Assembly: GCA_963674545.2 (NCBI GenBank)
Contig: CAXXFB010000001.1
Span: forward strand, 2,170,001-2,234,000
Length of the DNA: 64,000 nucleotides
DNA from: JABGQS01 sp963674545
Lineage (GTDB): Bacteria > Bacillota > Clostridia > Christensenellales > SZUA-584
Direction: 5' to 3'
The position numbers and the translations under genes are program-made. Shown in pieces: positions 1-8,369 of the stretch (positions are counted from its first letter, which is position 1; each line of letters starts with the position of its first letter). The notes beneath the pieces are model-generated. The model was not told where the DNA came from and ran no database searches. It saw only the letters and a program-made list of their open reading frames with translations.

Positions 1-756
1 GAAGCAGTTGCAGCAGATCTGGTCAGCATCGTGACTATGATACCTCCGGGATACAGCCCGGCAAACTTCTCGCCGACGGCAGCGCAGATGCAGGCGCTTT
101 CCGATGCGGCAGTTTACTTCACGCTGCAGATGCCGGCAGAGCAGTCAAACATACTCCCAAAGGTGAAAGACTTTAACAGTGATATAGAAATAGTAGATCT
201 GCGGGCGGCTGCGGCAGAGCAGTATCCGCTGCTCAGTGCAGACGAGCATGAAGCACAGGAAAACGCAAGCTCTACAGACCCGCACTTGTGGCTGTCGCCA
301 AAGCGTGCTATCGTAATGGTACAGACCATTGCGGATGAGCTTTCGAAGATAGACAGTGCGAATGAGCAGACGTATCAGAAAAACGCAGCAGATTATATCG
401 CTGAGCTAGAGGCTCTTGATGCACAAATAACACAGAAGCTTTCAGGCCTACGGCAAAAAGACTTTCTTATCTATCATGGCTCGTACGGATATTTTGCGGA
501 CGACTATGGTTTAAAGATGGTGGCTATAGAGATAGCCGGAAAACAGGCGACCTCGGCAGAGCTTCAGGATGTAATAAGTTTCGCACTTGAAAATGACATA
601 AGGACGGTTTTTTATCAGGACGAGTTTGATGATAACCAGGCCCAGACGGTTGCACAGGAGATAGGCGGAACGGTAGCAAAGGTGTCACCGCTTTCAAAAG
701 ATTATATAAAGGGGCTTAGTGATTTTACCGATGCGCTTATAGCGCAGGACGGATGA
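1..756 (+). CDS. Metal ABC transporter substrate-binding protein (ZnuA/TroA family), 5'-truncated
   Basis: The reading frame is open from base 1, so the N-terminus, including any signal peptide and the first metal-binding histidine, lies outside the window. The visible part carries the family signature DPHLWLSPKRA and a second conserved histidine in the segment YHGSYGYFADDYGL. The C-terminal region (FYQDEFDDNQAQTVAQEIGG) is typical of the second lobe of cluster A-I binding proteins, which capture Zn2+ or Mn2+ outside the membrane. The stop overlaps the start of the ATPase gene as ATGA, so this is the first visible gene of a binding protein-ATPase-permease operon. Zinc is more likely than manganese by general resemblance, but the metal cannot be assigned. 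Confidence 0.9.
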   Translation, partial: EAVAADLVSIVTMIPPGYSPANFSPTAAQMQALSDAAVYFTLQMPAEQSNILPKVKDFNSDIEIVDLRAAAAEQYPLLSADEHEAQENASSTDPHLWLSPKRAIVMVQTIADELSKIDSANEQTYQKNAADYIAELEALDAQITQKLSGLRQKDFLIYHGSYGYFADDYGLKMVAIEIAGKQATSAELQDVISFALENDIRTVFYQDEFDDNQAQTVAQEIGGTVAKVSPLSKDYIKGLSDFTDALIAQDG

Positions 757-1448
757 TAATGAAAAGCAACGCTTTGGTAGAATTCAATAACGTAAGGTTT
801 TGTTATGGAGAAGTTTGTGCCGTTGACGGTGTAAGCTTCTCTTTAGCTGTAAACGAAATAACAGTGCTTGTCGGGCCGAACGGCGGAGGCAAAAGCACCC
901 TGCTGAAATTGCTGACGGGTCTGCTAAAGCCCGAAGACGGAAACATTAGCTTTTATAACGGTACGGAGATCGGGTATGTGTCTCAGAACCCTTCGTTCGA
1001 TATGACGTTTCCTCTGACTGTAGAGGAGCTTGTACTTCAGGGAACTCTGCCAAAAGCGGTAAAGCCATTTGCAAAGTATTCGCAGGATCAGAAAAAAAGG
1101 GCAGCTGACGCAGTTATGCGTGCAGGCATGAAAGGATTTGAGAACAGGAGTATAGGTCAGCTCTCGGCAGGGCAGCTAAAGCGTGCGGTGATAGCTCGGG
1201 CAATTGCTTCGGATGCAAGCCTGATTGCACTTGACGAGCCTGATGCGAGCCTGGATATCGATGCAGCCAAAGAGCTTTATGCTATACTGGGTACGCTGAA
1301 AAAAAATAAAACAGTTATCATCGCCAGCCATAATATCAATGCAGTGACAGAGATAGCTGATAAAGCTGTTTATGTGAACAAGGCCGCACGTGAGTTTGAC
1401 AGGCCGGAAGAACTAAAGCAACTGCTGAAAGGAGGCATACTGCTGTGA
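753..1448 (+). CDS. Metal ABC transporter ATP-binding protein (ZnuC-like)
   Basis: This is a 231-residue ABC ATPase that would power import of the metal bound by the preceding protein. The Walker A motif GPNGGGKST lies at residues 41-49, a Q-loop follows in GYVSQNPSF, the signature is LSAGQ at 137-141, Walker B is LIALDEP at 157-163, and the H-loop is in IIASHNI. The signature has Ala instead of the usual second Gly (LSGGQ), a common variant in metal importers. It overlaps the upstream gene by ATGA and the downstream permease by GTGA, indicating tight translational coupling. Confidence 0.95.
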   Translation: MIMKSNALVEFNNVRFCYGEVCAVDGVSFSLAVNEITVLVGPNGGGKSTLLKLLTGLLKPEDGNISFYNGTEIGYVSQNPSFDMTFPLTVEELVLQGTLPKAVKPFAKYSQDQKKRAADAVMRAGMKGFENRSIGQLSAGQLKRAVIARAIASDASLIALDEPDASLDIDAAKELYAILGTLKKNKTVIIASHNINAVTEIADKAVYVNKAAREFDRPEELKQLLKGGILL

Positions 1449-2290
1449 TAGAAGCGATATTTAGCTATACGTTCATGCGAAACGCCGTTTTTGCGGCGAT
1501 GCTTGCAAGCATAGTGACAGGCATAATCGGCACAGTTGCTATAGAGAAAAAGCTCGTAAGCATGTCAGGCGGTATAGCCCATGCATCGTTCGGCGGAATT
1601 GGCCTTGGATATCTTCTTGGTTTTGAACCGATATGGGGAGGGCTGATTTTTGCAATTGCCGCATCAGCGACTATTGGCAGGCTGCCAAAAGACACTAAAC
1701 TTAAAGCAGACACCATGATAGGAATACTGTGGTCTTTCGGTATGGCTCTTGGCATACTGTTCATATCATTAGCGCCCGGATACATGCCCGACATGACGAG
1801 CTATCTGTTCGGAGATATACTTTCCGTTTCAACAGGCTCGATAATTTATATGGCGGCATTCAGCGCCGCAGTGGTCATACTGTTCCTTATGCTCTACAAT
1901 CATTTGGTGCTGTATATGTTTGATGAGGAATATGCTGCGGCAAGGGGGATAAACGTAAAGGTCCTTGAATGGGTAGTATATATTATGATACCTGTAGGCA
2001 TAATTGTTCTTGTCAAAGTGGTCGGCATCATACTTACAATTGCGCTAATGACGATACCCGTTTCTATTGCCAAGCTGTTTTTTAAAACGGTGGGCAAAGT
2101 CGTTGTTTCTTCCATGCTGATAAGCTTAGTGTTTTGTATTATAGGTTTGGCAGTTGCTTATTACGCTAACATACCTTCCGGCGTATGCATAGTTATAATC
2201 AGCGCTTTTGTATATCTTGTGCTGATGTTCACAAAAGGCAGGCTGCAACGCAGTCTGCATAAAAAAAGAGCACATAAAAAGGTACAATAA
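1445..2290 (+). CDS. Metal ABC transporter permease (ZnuB-like, ABC-3 family)
   Basis: This 281-residue polytopic membrane protein starts at a GTG that overlaps the stop of the ATPase gene. It has about eight hydrophobic segments and the ABC-3 family pattern: an early GGIAHASFGGIGLGYLLG segment and a late VGIILTIALMTIPVSIAKLF segment. The C-terminus is basic (KGRLQRSLHKKRAHKK), as expected for a cytoplasmic tail. It should form the membrane channel of the importer. It ends 32 bp before the convergent amidohydrolase, and I see no clear intrinsic terminator between them. Confidence 0.95.
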   Translation: MIEAIFSYTFMRNAVFAAMLASIVTGIIGTVAIEKKLVSMSGGIAHASFGGIGLGYLLGFEPIWGGLIFAIAASATIGRLPKDTKLKADTMIGILWSFGMALGILFISLAPGYMPDMTSYLFGDILSVSTGSIIYMAAFSAAVVILFLMLYNHLVLYMFDEEYAAARGINVKVLEWVVYIMIPVGIIVLVKVVGIILTIALMTIPVSIAKLFFKTVGKVVVSSMLISLVFCIIGLAVAYYANIPSGVCIVIISAFVYLVLMFTKGRLQRSLHKKRAHKKVQ

Positions 2291-2322
2291 AAAAAGCTAT
2301 CGTTCAAGCAGAAACTTTTACA

Positions 2323-3114
2323 TCATAAGTTGAAAAATTCTGCTGCGTTTTTATATAGTATTTTTTCATTTTCTTCATCCGATAAGCCAAGAGACAAAAA
2401 GAGCTCAAGTTCCTGCTCCGGCAGCCACATCGGATAGTCCGTGCCGAACATCACTCTATCTGTGCCGTGCGACCGGATAATGCGAACGGCGTCTTGTTTG
2501 CTTAAAAATGCAAGAGAGCTTGAAGTATCAAACCATACATTTTTGCCGGAAAGGTGCTCTATAGACTCGTCCCACATTGTGTATCCACCAAGATGAGAGG
2601 CTATTACTTTCAGATTCGGGAAAAGTTTAAGTATTTTTGCCAGGCGGTCCGGCGAAGAGGATGTAACGTTTTCATCTCCCAGATGGATGAGAACAGGAAG
2701 ACTCCCTTGCGCTCTTTCATAAACCGGGAGCAGCGCTTCATCATCTATGTTGAAGTTCTGAAATTCTGGATGGAGCTTTAGACCTTGCAGACCAAGAGAT
2801 ATGATTCGTTCTATCTCTGTTTCAATATATTTCATTTTGGGATGGACGGTGCCAAACCCGATAAGCTTATTGTCGTTCTTTTGCAGGTCAGCTATAAAGT
2901 CGTTTATTGACTCCGTCTGATCTGGCTTGGTCGCGACATTATTGATAACGTACTTGACGGTGTTGATTTTTTCTCCTACTGTGATAAGCGTTTCTACCGA
3001 GCCGTCGCATCTCATCGGAAGGGAATAGTAGCTGCCAATATTCTTTACCGCACGCTTCATTACCGATTTCGGGAAAACATGCGCATGTACATCAATGACT
3101 TTTATGTCGTTCAT
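2323..3114 (-). CDS. Amidohydrolase family protein (Amidohydro_2-type TIM barrel)
   Basis: This 263-residue protein begins with the metal-ligand motif DVHAH (residues 8-12), followed by GLQGLKLHPEFQ and a late FGTDYPMW aspartate motif. Together these are the hallmarks of the amidohydrolase-2 superfamily. Related enzymes hydrolyse or decarboxylate small carboxylated or amide substrates in the cytoplasm. The substrate here is unknown. A second protein of the same superfamily lies at 9386-10204. The gene stands alone with its own extended -10 promoter and AAGGA ribosome site. Confidence 0.85.
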   Translation of the reverse strand: MNDIKVIDVHAHVFPKSVMKRAVKNIGSYYSLPMRCDGSVETLITVGEKINTVKYVINNVATKPDQTESINDFIADLQKNDNKLIGFGTVHPKMKYIETEIERIISLGLQGLKLHPEFQNFNIDDEALLPVYERAQGSLPVLIHLGDENVTSSSPDRLAKILKLFPNLKVIASHLGGYTMWDESIEHLSGKNVWFDTSSSLAFLSKQDAVRIIRSHGTDRVMFGTDYPMWLPEQELELFLSLGLSDEENEKILYKNAAEFFNL

Positions 3115-3149
3115 ATAAAGGATTCCTTTAGCTGGTTTTCTAAGCAGTG

Positions 3150-3158
3150 ATTATATCA
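3150..3158 (-). promoter_or_regulatory. Extended -10 promoter for the amidohydrolase gene
   Basis: Read on the minus strand this is TGATATAAT, a perfect extended -10 element, about 35 bp upstream of the start codon at 3114. No convincing -35 hexamer is present at the usual spacing, as is common for extended -10 promoters. Confidence 0.5.
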
Positions 3159-3233
3159 TAAGAAACTAATTGAGAAAAGAAGCAAAAAGACATTTGCAGG
3201 AAAAGAAAAAGAGCAACTAGGAAGGAAATATTA

Positions 3234-3261
3234 AAAACCGCAGATTATTTTCTGCGGTTTT
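3234..3261 (-). terminator. Intrinsic terminator after tRNA-Arg
   Basis: An 11-bp perfect inverted repeat (AAAACCGCAGA / TCTGCGGTTTT) with a 6-nt loop is followed on the minus strand by a T run. It abuts the tRNA 3' end and should end its transcript. Confidence 0.85.
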
Positions 3262-3337
3262 GGCACACCCGGCGCGATTCGAACGCGCGACCTTCCGCTT
3301 AGGAGGCGGACGCTCTATCCTACTGAGCTACGGGTGC
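3261..3337 (-). tRNA. tRNA-Arg (anticodon CCT)
   Basis: The minus strand folds into a complete 77-nt cloverleaf with an encoded CCA end. The anticodon stem is TCCGC/GCGGA around the loop CTCCTAA, giving anticodon CCT (reads AGG). The T-arm contains GTTCGAATC and the D-arm has the AGCTCAG start. The acceptor stem GCACCCG/CGGGTGT contains one G-U pair. A terminator follows directly. Confidence 0.97.
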
Positions 3338-3386
3338 ATATGCAAACGCTATTTTATATTTTGAGAGAGGAAAAGTCAAGAGCTAA

Positions 3387-4535
3387 TCATGTGTTTGCCG
3401 ATTCCTGTACCATCATTGCTTTTTTATTTTTCTGTTTATCCGTATACATAAGACTGTCAACTTCGGTCATAAGCTGCTTTAAATTGACGTTGCTCTTGTT
3501 ATAGAATTTTAAACCGAAACTCATAGCTATAATATAAGGCTTGACCTTTTTCTTGTTGAAAGCGCTGACTCTGGATTTTATTCTGTCACTTACATAGCTT
3601 GCTGCGTTGGGCCTTTGAGACTCAACAAGGATAAGGAATTCATCACCGCCGTAACGGCATACCATGTCTGTACGCTTTACCGAATCTTCAAGTATAGAAG
3701 CTACTATCATAAGGGCATCGTCGCCGGATTTGTGTCCGAAAGTGTCGTTGATGTTTTTAAAATCGTCAAGGTCTATCATTATCAGAGAAAAAGGTTCGTG
3801 CCGGCGCAGCTTCTGTTTTACACGTGTTTCAAGGGCGGCACGGGTGTTCAGCTTGGTTAGCGCGTCTTTTAGCATAGCGTCTTTTTCAAGCACAAGGAAG
3901 ACCATAAACGTAGAGAACGAAAATGCTGGCCACAGGAGCCTGACGTTCGGCAGCCACAGTTCTAAAACGCTTGCTGCTATCGGGAAAAGCATAAACAGAA
4001 AAACAACCTTGACAAGCCTTGTGTTGATTCGCTTTTTGATACGCTGAGAGATATATAGAAGCGCCAGAAGCTCCAGATACATTATTATTGTTACTATGAT
4101 TGTACCTGCCTGACGTGTCAGTACATTACCGTCGCTGACTGTGAACATAGCGCCTGTCAGCGGATTTATCGCTACCATGACTACGCTTAAAAAGAAAGGG
4201 GCAAGATATACGAAGGCGTGTTTTTTAGTATTGTCAAAGTTGTTGAACAGCCGGTAGTCAACGTATGAAAGCCATGCTGCTATGGGAAGGTATGAGAACA
4301 TTAAAAGAAGTGACTGCGCCCACTTATTAAGTGAGACTGCCCAAGGTTCGTCTATACCGTCCGGAATGCTGGCAACTGCAGCAAGTGCAGAGTTTATCAG
4401 CAGAGATATTATAATAGCTATGAAGATTTTCTTTGAAGGTGATTTCGAAGGAGCGTTCATAACAAAATAGACCAGCAGAAAAACCAGTATTATGAATGAA
4501 AATATGTAGATATCTGCCTTGATAAGATAATCCAT
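3387..4535 (-). CDS. Membrane-bound diguanylate cyclase (GGDEF domain)
   Basis: This 382-residue protein has about 220 N-terminal residues with six or seven hydrophobic segments, followed by a complete GGDEF domain. The catalytic motif YGGDEF is intact (residues 295-300), and the conserved upstream metal and substrate segments (DLDDFKNINDTFGH) are present, so cyclic di-GMP synthesis is expected. The usual inhibitory I-site RxxD just upstream of GGDEF reads KRTD here, so the Arg is replaced and product feedback may be weak or absent. No EAL or PAS domain is visible. The membrane part may sense an external signal. It lies 77 bp downstream of the DUF711 gene. Confidence 0.93.
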   Translation of the reverse strand: MDYLIKADIYIFSFIILVFLLVYFVMNAPSKSPSKKIFIAIIISLLINSALAAVASIPDGIDEPWAVSLNKWAQSLLLMFSYLPIAAWLSYVDYRLFNNFDNTKKHAFVYLAPFFLSVVMVAINPLTGAMFTVSDGNVLTRQAGTIIVTIIMYLELLALLYISQRIKKRINTRLVKVVFLFMLFPIAASVLELWLPNVRLLWPAFSFSTFMVFLVLEKDAMLKDALTKLNTRAALETRVKQKLRRHEPFSLIMIDLDDFKNINDTFGHKSGDDALMIVASILEDSVKRTDMVCRYGGDEFLILVESQRPNAASYVSDRIKSRVSAFNKKKVKPYIIAMSFGLKFYNKSNVNLKQLMTEVDSLMYTDKQKNKKAMMVQESANT

Positions 4536-4612
4536 AAAAAATCTCCGGAATCAGATAATCAATGATATCATAATTTTACCAGTCATACAAGATTACAGGG
4601 TCTGCTAAATCG

Positions 4613-5971
4613 TTAGTTTCTTATACCTTGCAGAGGCGTGGGTATCCTGCCGCCACGGTTTATCAGCCTTTCGCAGCCGGACTGTCCTGCGTCCATGACC
4701 ACAGCGCTGCCAAGAAGCCCGCCGTATTCAAAAACGTCCCCCACTTTTCCGCCTGGAACAGGGATTATTCGAACGGCAGTCGTCTTATTGTTTATCATGC
4801 CTATAGCCGCTTCGTCTGCTATAATTGCAGATATAACGTTGGCAGGAGTTTCGCCCGGAACCGCTACCATATCGAGACCCACAGAGCATACACAGATCAT
4901 CGCTTCAAGTTTATCAAGTCCCAACGCGCCTTTTTTGACCGCTTCTATCATGCCTTCGTCTTCGCTGACAGGTATAAAAGCGCCTGAAAGTCCGCCGACA
5001 TGCGAAGACGCCATAGCGCCTCCTTTTTTGACTGCGTCGTTCAGCAGAGCAAGCGCTGCCGTCGTGCCGTGCATACCGCATACGTCCACGCCGATCTCTT
5101 CAAGTATGCGAGCCACGCTGTCTCCTATTGCCGGAGTAGGAGCAAGTGAAAGGTCTACTATACCAAAGTCTACGCCCAGGCGCTGCGAAGCCTGCTTTGC
5201 AACAAGCTGGCCTACACGCGTGACACGAAAAGCTGTTTTTTTGATAGTTTCTGCAACCACATCGAAGGGCGCTCCCTTAACTTTTTCGAGAGCGGATTTG
5301 ACAACGCCCGGGCCGGAAACACCAACGTTTATTGCACAGTCCGGTTCGCCCGCTCCGCAGAAAGCGCCCGCCATGAATGGGTTGTCTTCTACTGCGTTTG
5401 CAAAGACGACCAGCTTTGCACAACCAAGGCCGCCGTTATTTTCTGAGCGCTGTGCGGTTTGTTTTATGATATGCCCCATTTTTGCAACTACGTCCATGTT
5501 TATGCCTGTGCGTGTTCCGCCGACGTTTACGAAAGCGCAGACACGCTGTGTGCTGCTGAGTGCATCGGGAAGCGAGTCTATAAGCACAGTGTCGCTTTTT
5601 GTCTCGCCCTTCTGGACGAGTGCGCCAAAGCCGCCTATAAAATTCACACCGGTGTCCGCTGCCGCTTCATCCAGAGCAGCCGCAAAGCATGAATAGTCTG
5701 AAAGTCCGCTGCTTGCAGCAATCTGGCTTATAGGAGTAACGGATATACGCTTGTTGACTATAGGCACTCCGAACTCACGCGCAATGTCCTCGCCCACGCT
5801 GACGAGGTTCTTTGCCTTTGTCGTTATCTTAGTTTTTATATTGTCGCAGCAGACTTTAGCGTCAGACGATATACAATCGTTTAAGTTTATACCCATTGTT
5901 ATCGTGCGCACATCAAGGTGCTGGCTGCTTATCATTTTAATGGTGTCGAGTACTTCGTTTTTGCTTATCAT
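4613..5971 (-). CDS. DUF711/UPF0210 family protein (PFL family)
   Basis: This 452-residue protein matches the UPF0210/DUF711 family along its length: an N-terminal MISKNEVLDTIKMI start, an alanine-rich middle, and a glycine-rich C-terminus (DAGQSGCERLINRGGRIP). The family is cytoplasmic, glycyl-radical-enzyme-like in fold, and of unknown biochemical function. In many Gram-positives it follows a small ACT-domain gene; none is visible here. Instead it lies 11 bp after the sialidase-like gene, with a good GGAG ribosome site, so the two are probably cotranscribed. Confidence 0.88.
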   Translation of the reverse strand: MISKNEVLDTIKMISSQHLDVRTITMGINLNDCISSDAKVCCDNIKTKITTKAKNLVSVGEDIAREFGVPIVNKRISVTPISQIAASSGLSDYSCFAAALDEAAADTGVNFIGGFGALVQKGETKSDTVLIDSLPDALSSTQRVCAFVNVGGTRTGINMDVVAKMGHIIKQTAQRSENNGGLGCAKLVVFANAVEDNPFMAGAFCGAGEPDCAINVGVSGPGVVKSALEKVKGAPFDVVAETIKKTAFRVTRVGQLVAKQASQRLGVDFGIVDLSLAPTPAIGDSVARILEEIGVDVCGMHGTTAALALLNDAVKKGGAMASSHVGGLSGAFIPVSEDEGMIEAVKKGALGLDKLEAMICVCSVGLDMVAVPGETPANVISAIIADEAAIGMINNKTTAVRIIPVPGGKVGDVFEYGGLLGSAVVMDAGQSGCERLINRGGRIPTPLQGIRN

Positions 5972-5982
5972 TTTTTCTCCTT

Positions 5983-7101
5983 CTAGGGCGTTATCTTTGC
6001 CCAGTGTATATCCGTTCTGTGTGTGTCCGGGCCTGAATAATAGTATGCCATCAGTGAGCCGTCACTTAGTTTAGCAAGATAGGGATGTCCAACGTTGAAA
6101 GCCCCCATCTGTGCCCATGCATCGTTCATATCAAGTCCTGCAGAGCTTTCAAGTTTCTTTTGCGATCCGTAGACTGTAAGCTCGTCCAGCCAAGTCCAGC
6201 CTCCGTCTTCGCTGACTGCAATCTTGATTACTGGCGAAGTATCACGGTTGATGTATATACAGCACATCTTGCCGTTATCAAGGCTTACAGTATTGCCCGG
6301 CTGGCCGCTAAGGCCGGTATCAAAAACCTTGCTGAATGTTTTGCCGCCGTCCAAACTTGTTGCAGCATGTATGTTAATATACTGCGCTTTTTTGCGGTCG
6401 TAGCTCCAAAAGAGGTCGAAGAGGCTGCCGTTTTCAAGACAGGAAAGCCGCTGGTCCCAATAGTAAACATCAGGGTCTTGTGTTATTTTTACTTCATCTG
6501 TCCACGTTTTGCCGCCGTTTTTAGAGAAGACTGCTGCAGAGCTGTGCACCCAGGGTGTTTCATCCCTGTAGCGTTTGTTAACTTCGAACTGAATGGCGAT
6601 GCTCCCGTCTTTGAGAAGACAAGGCGGTCCGGTTAGCGGAAGAGGAACGTCCCCGAACAGCTCTGACTCAAAGCGTACCGGCTGCGAAAAAGACTGTGCA
6701 TTGTCCTTTGACAGAGCATACATTATATAAGTGTCTTTTATTCCTTCTGTTTCTTCGTTATAATATTCAAGCTCATCACAGCTTGCGTCCACTGCGTTGA
6801 ACACAGCAAGGACATTGCCGCCCTCCAGCCCAAGGTAATAAAGCGTTCGTATGGTTGTAGGCCTGCCTTCCACAATAGGCGGCTCGAACATCTTTACAGG
6901 CGGTGCAAAAGCTTTTTCACCGTCGCCGGAGATGCATGTATAGCCGCATTCACCGGTGTTATACGGAACCTTTTTTGGCGAACCTTTGAAAGAAACAAGC
7001 AAACTTCCGTCTTCAAGCTCGCACAATCCTGGAAAGGTGCAGCTGCTTATGTTTTTGTTTTGTGAACCATCGTATACTGTTCCGCTTTTTGTTATTTTCA
7101 T
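5983..7101 (-). CDS. Sialidase-fold (BNR repeat) exo-glycosidase-like protein, no signal peptide
   Basis: This 372-residue protein contains at least three Asp-box/BNR-type motifs: SKNGGKTW, SLDGGKTF and SEDGGWTW. These place it in the six-bladed propeller superfamily of sialidases. There is no signal peptide or membrane anchor at the N-terminus (MKITKSGTVYDGSQ), so it should act in the cytoplasm on an imported glycoside or related compound. Whether the catalytic Arg triad and Tyr/Glu pair of true sialidases is present cannot be judged without alignment. It sits between a lipoprotein gene (21 bp) and the DUF711 gene (11 bp) in a minus-strand run. Confidence 0.75.
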   Translation of the reverse strand: MKITKSGTVYDGSQNKNISSCTFPGLCELEDGSLLVSFKGSPKKVPYNTGECGYTCISGDGEKAFAPPVKMFEPPIVEGRPTTIRTLYYLGLEGGNVLAVFNAVDASCDELEYYNEETEGIKDTYIMYALSKDNAQSFSQPVRFESELFGDVPLPLTGPPCLLKDGSIAIQFEVNKRYRDETPWVHSSAAVFSKNGGKTWTDEVKITQDPDVYYWDQRLSCLENGSLFDLFWSYDRKKAQYINIHAATSLDGGKTFSKVFDTGLSGQPGNTVSLDNGKMCCIYINRDTSPVIKIAVSEDGGWTWLDELTVYGSQKKLESSAGLDMNDAWAQMGAFNVGHPYLAKLSDGSLMAYYYSGPDTHRTDIHWAKITP

Positions 7102-7122
7102 TGATGCTCCTTTGCGGATATG

Positions 7123-7788
7123 CTAATAGCTGTAGAAAGAGCTTATATAATAGACCGAAACAAAGTATTCGGCAGGGCTCTGACTGGTATCGTCTACTTC
7201 CACCTTTAACTCTACGTCGATATCGGCATATGAGAACCAGGCAAAATAGCTTGCCTGTCCGCTGTTTACGTAGTCTTCTATATTTTCGTTATCTAAAAGG
7301 ATGATAGTATTGAAGATACTGTCATAATAATCGGCGAGGCTTGGCTCTCCGTAAAGCTTCGTCAATGTAGCTGTCATTTTTGTGATGGTATCATCCAAAC
7401 TAAGGTCGGTGGTCATATGATAGCTGCCGCAATAAAGCTGTCCGCTGTCGTTAAACCAATATACCGGTGTCATCTCATAGTTATAGTAAAGGGTAGACGA
7501 ATAGTTTAATGAGTCTGAATATTCTGCAAGAAGAGTTAGTTTTTCTGTGCTAATGATATCACTTCTGGAAGAGCCGTAGGGTATGCCCCGGAATGTATCG
7601 GTCTCGAAATATTTTCTGATCCCCGACTCTAACTGATCATAGCTTTGTTCTTTAAGCTCGTCAAGCAGCTCCAGTCTGTCGTCTATTTCGTCCATTTTTT
7701 CATCGCTGACATGATATGAACAGGCGGAGGCTGACACCATTAGCATTATGCAAAAAAATGCTGCCGCAGCCTTCTTGATAATATACAT
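7123..7788 (-). CDS. Lipoprotein of unknown function
   Basis: The N-terminus MYIIKKAAAAFFCIMLMVSASAC is a lipoprotein signal with the lipobox SASAC, so the mature protein should be tethered outside the membrane. The body is acidic and Tyr-rich with no family I recognise. I chose the ATG at 7788 because it has a GAGG site six bases upstream; an upstream ATG at 7800 adds MRLL but lacks a ribosome site. It is the first gene of the run leading into the sialidase-like gene. Confidence 0.75.
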   Translation of the reverse strand: MYIIKKAAAAFFCIMLMVSASACSYHVSDEKMDEIDDRLELLDELKEQSYDQLESGIRKYFETDTFRGIPYGSSRSDIISTEKLTLLAEYSDSLNYSSTLYYNYEMTPVYWFNDSGQLYCGSYHMTTDLSLDDTITKMTATLTKLYGEPSLADYYDSIFNTIILLDNENIEDYVNSGQASYFAWFSYADIDVELKVEVDDTSQSPAEYFVSVYYISSFYSY

Positions 7789-7997
7789 AAGCAGCCTCAT
7801 TTCATTAAAGATTTGTCTTTAAAAAGATATAATGATTATAAACCACGCAGCACGCGGTTTGCAAATAATATATTGAAGACGCAGCACACAGCCAAAAAAC
7901 ACGATATTAAGAAAATGTTAAGAAATGTAAACGGTCGTTTATGATACAGCGAAGGAGTTTATAAGTAAAATATAACCAAACAAAAGGAGGCGGCGAT

Positions 7998-8075
7998 ATG
8001 AAAAAACTTATCGGAATAGGAATGATATTGTTTGTGCTTGCTCTCTACTTTTTTGTGAGCACGACTCCATTTTAG
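7998..8075 (+). CDS. 25-residue single-pass membrane peptide
   Basis: An ATG preceded by a near-perfect AAAGGAGG site (spacing about nine bases) opens a 25-codon frame. The product starts MKKLIGIGMILFVLALYF and ends VSTTPF, with one hydrophobic helix. The strong ribosome site and the clean Lys-Lys-helix layout argue that it is translated. It lies alone between the divergent lipoprotein gene and the small RNA promoter. Function is unknown; small regulatory membrane peptides and toxin-like peptides have this form, but no antitoxin is evident. Confidence 0.55.
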   Translation: MKKLIGIGMILFVLALYFFVSTTPF

Positions 8076-8157
8076 ACTATATTGAAAGACATTTTACATG
8101 CTTTAAAATGTATGCTTTAACTATGCAAAAAAACTTATAAAAATGCTTAAAAACCGT

Positions 8158-8186
8158 TTGACATCTAAGGTGTTAAAGCATATAAT
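8158..8186 (+). promoter_or_regulatory. Consensus sigma-A-type promoter for the small RNA locus
   Basis: TTGACA at 8158-8163 and TATAAT at 8181-8186 are separated by exactly 17 bp, a perfect housekeeping promoter. Transcription should start near 8193. No open reading frame with a ribosome site follows before the terminator. Confidence 0.85.
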
Positions 8187-8192
8187 ATTCTT

Positions 8193-8327
8193 CGGAACAA
8201 AGCTTAGCGTTGTAGAAAAACAAGCATGGGGGAAAGCTAATTGGCTTTTGTCAAACACCCCTAGCAGGGTTTTACATATTTTATAGAAGGTACTGGTGCT
8301 CAGAGGGTGGGTGCCAGTGCTTTTTTT
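8193..8327 (+). ncRNA. Candidate stand-alone small RNA, about 135 nt
   Basis: A perfect promoter and an intrinsic terminator bracket a region with no credible coding sequence. Within it, AAAGCT (8233-8238) pairs with GGCTTT (8243-8248) around AATT, and this hairpin sits inside a GGGG (8228-8232)/CCCC (8258-8261) helix. The CCCC run could instead pair with the GGG at 8267-8269, giving an alternative fold. It does not show the marker sequences of SRP RNA, tmRNA or RNase P RNA. It may be an unrecognised 6S-like or trans-acting RNA; the downstream gene has its own promoter, so it is probably not a leader. Confidence 0.55.
8292..8327 (+). terminator. Intrinsic terminator of the small RNA
   Basis: ACTGGTGC (8292-8299) pairs with GTGCCAGT (8311-8318), using two G-U pairs, and is followed by a run of seven T residues at 8321-8327. 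Confidence 0.75.
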
Positions 8328-8369
8328 ATATTCAAAAAAACCAAACCAGCAAATACAACAGCAGTACAA

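Noticed and set aside
4638..5696. Long plus-strand frame opposite the DUF711 gene
   Set aside because: Shadow of the real gene: Pro/Ser/Thr-rich product with no family match, while the minus strand encodes a full UPF0210 protein.
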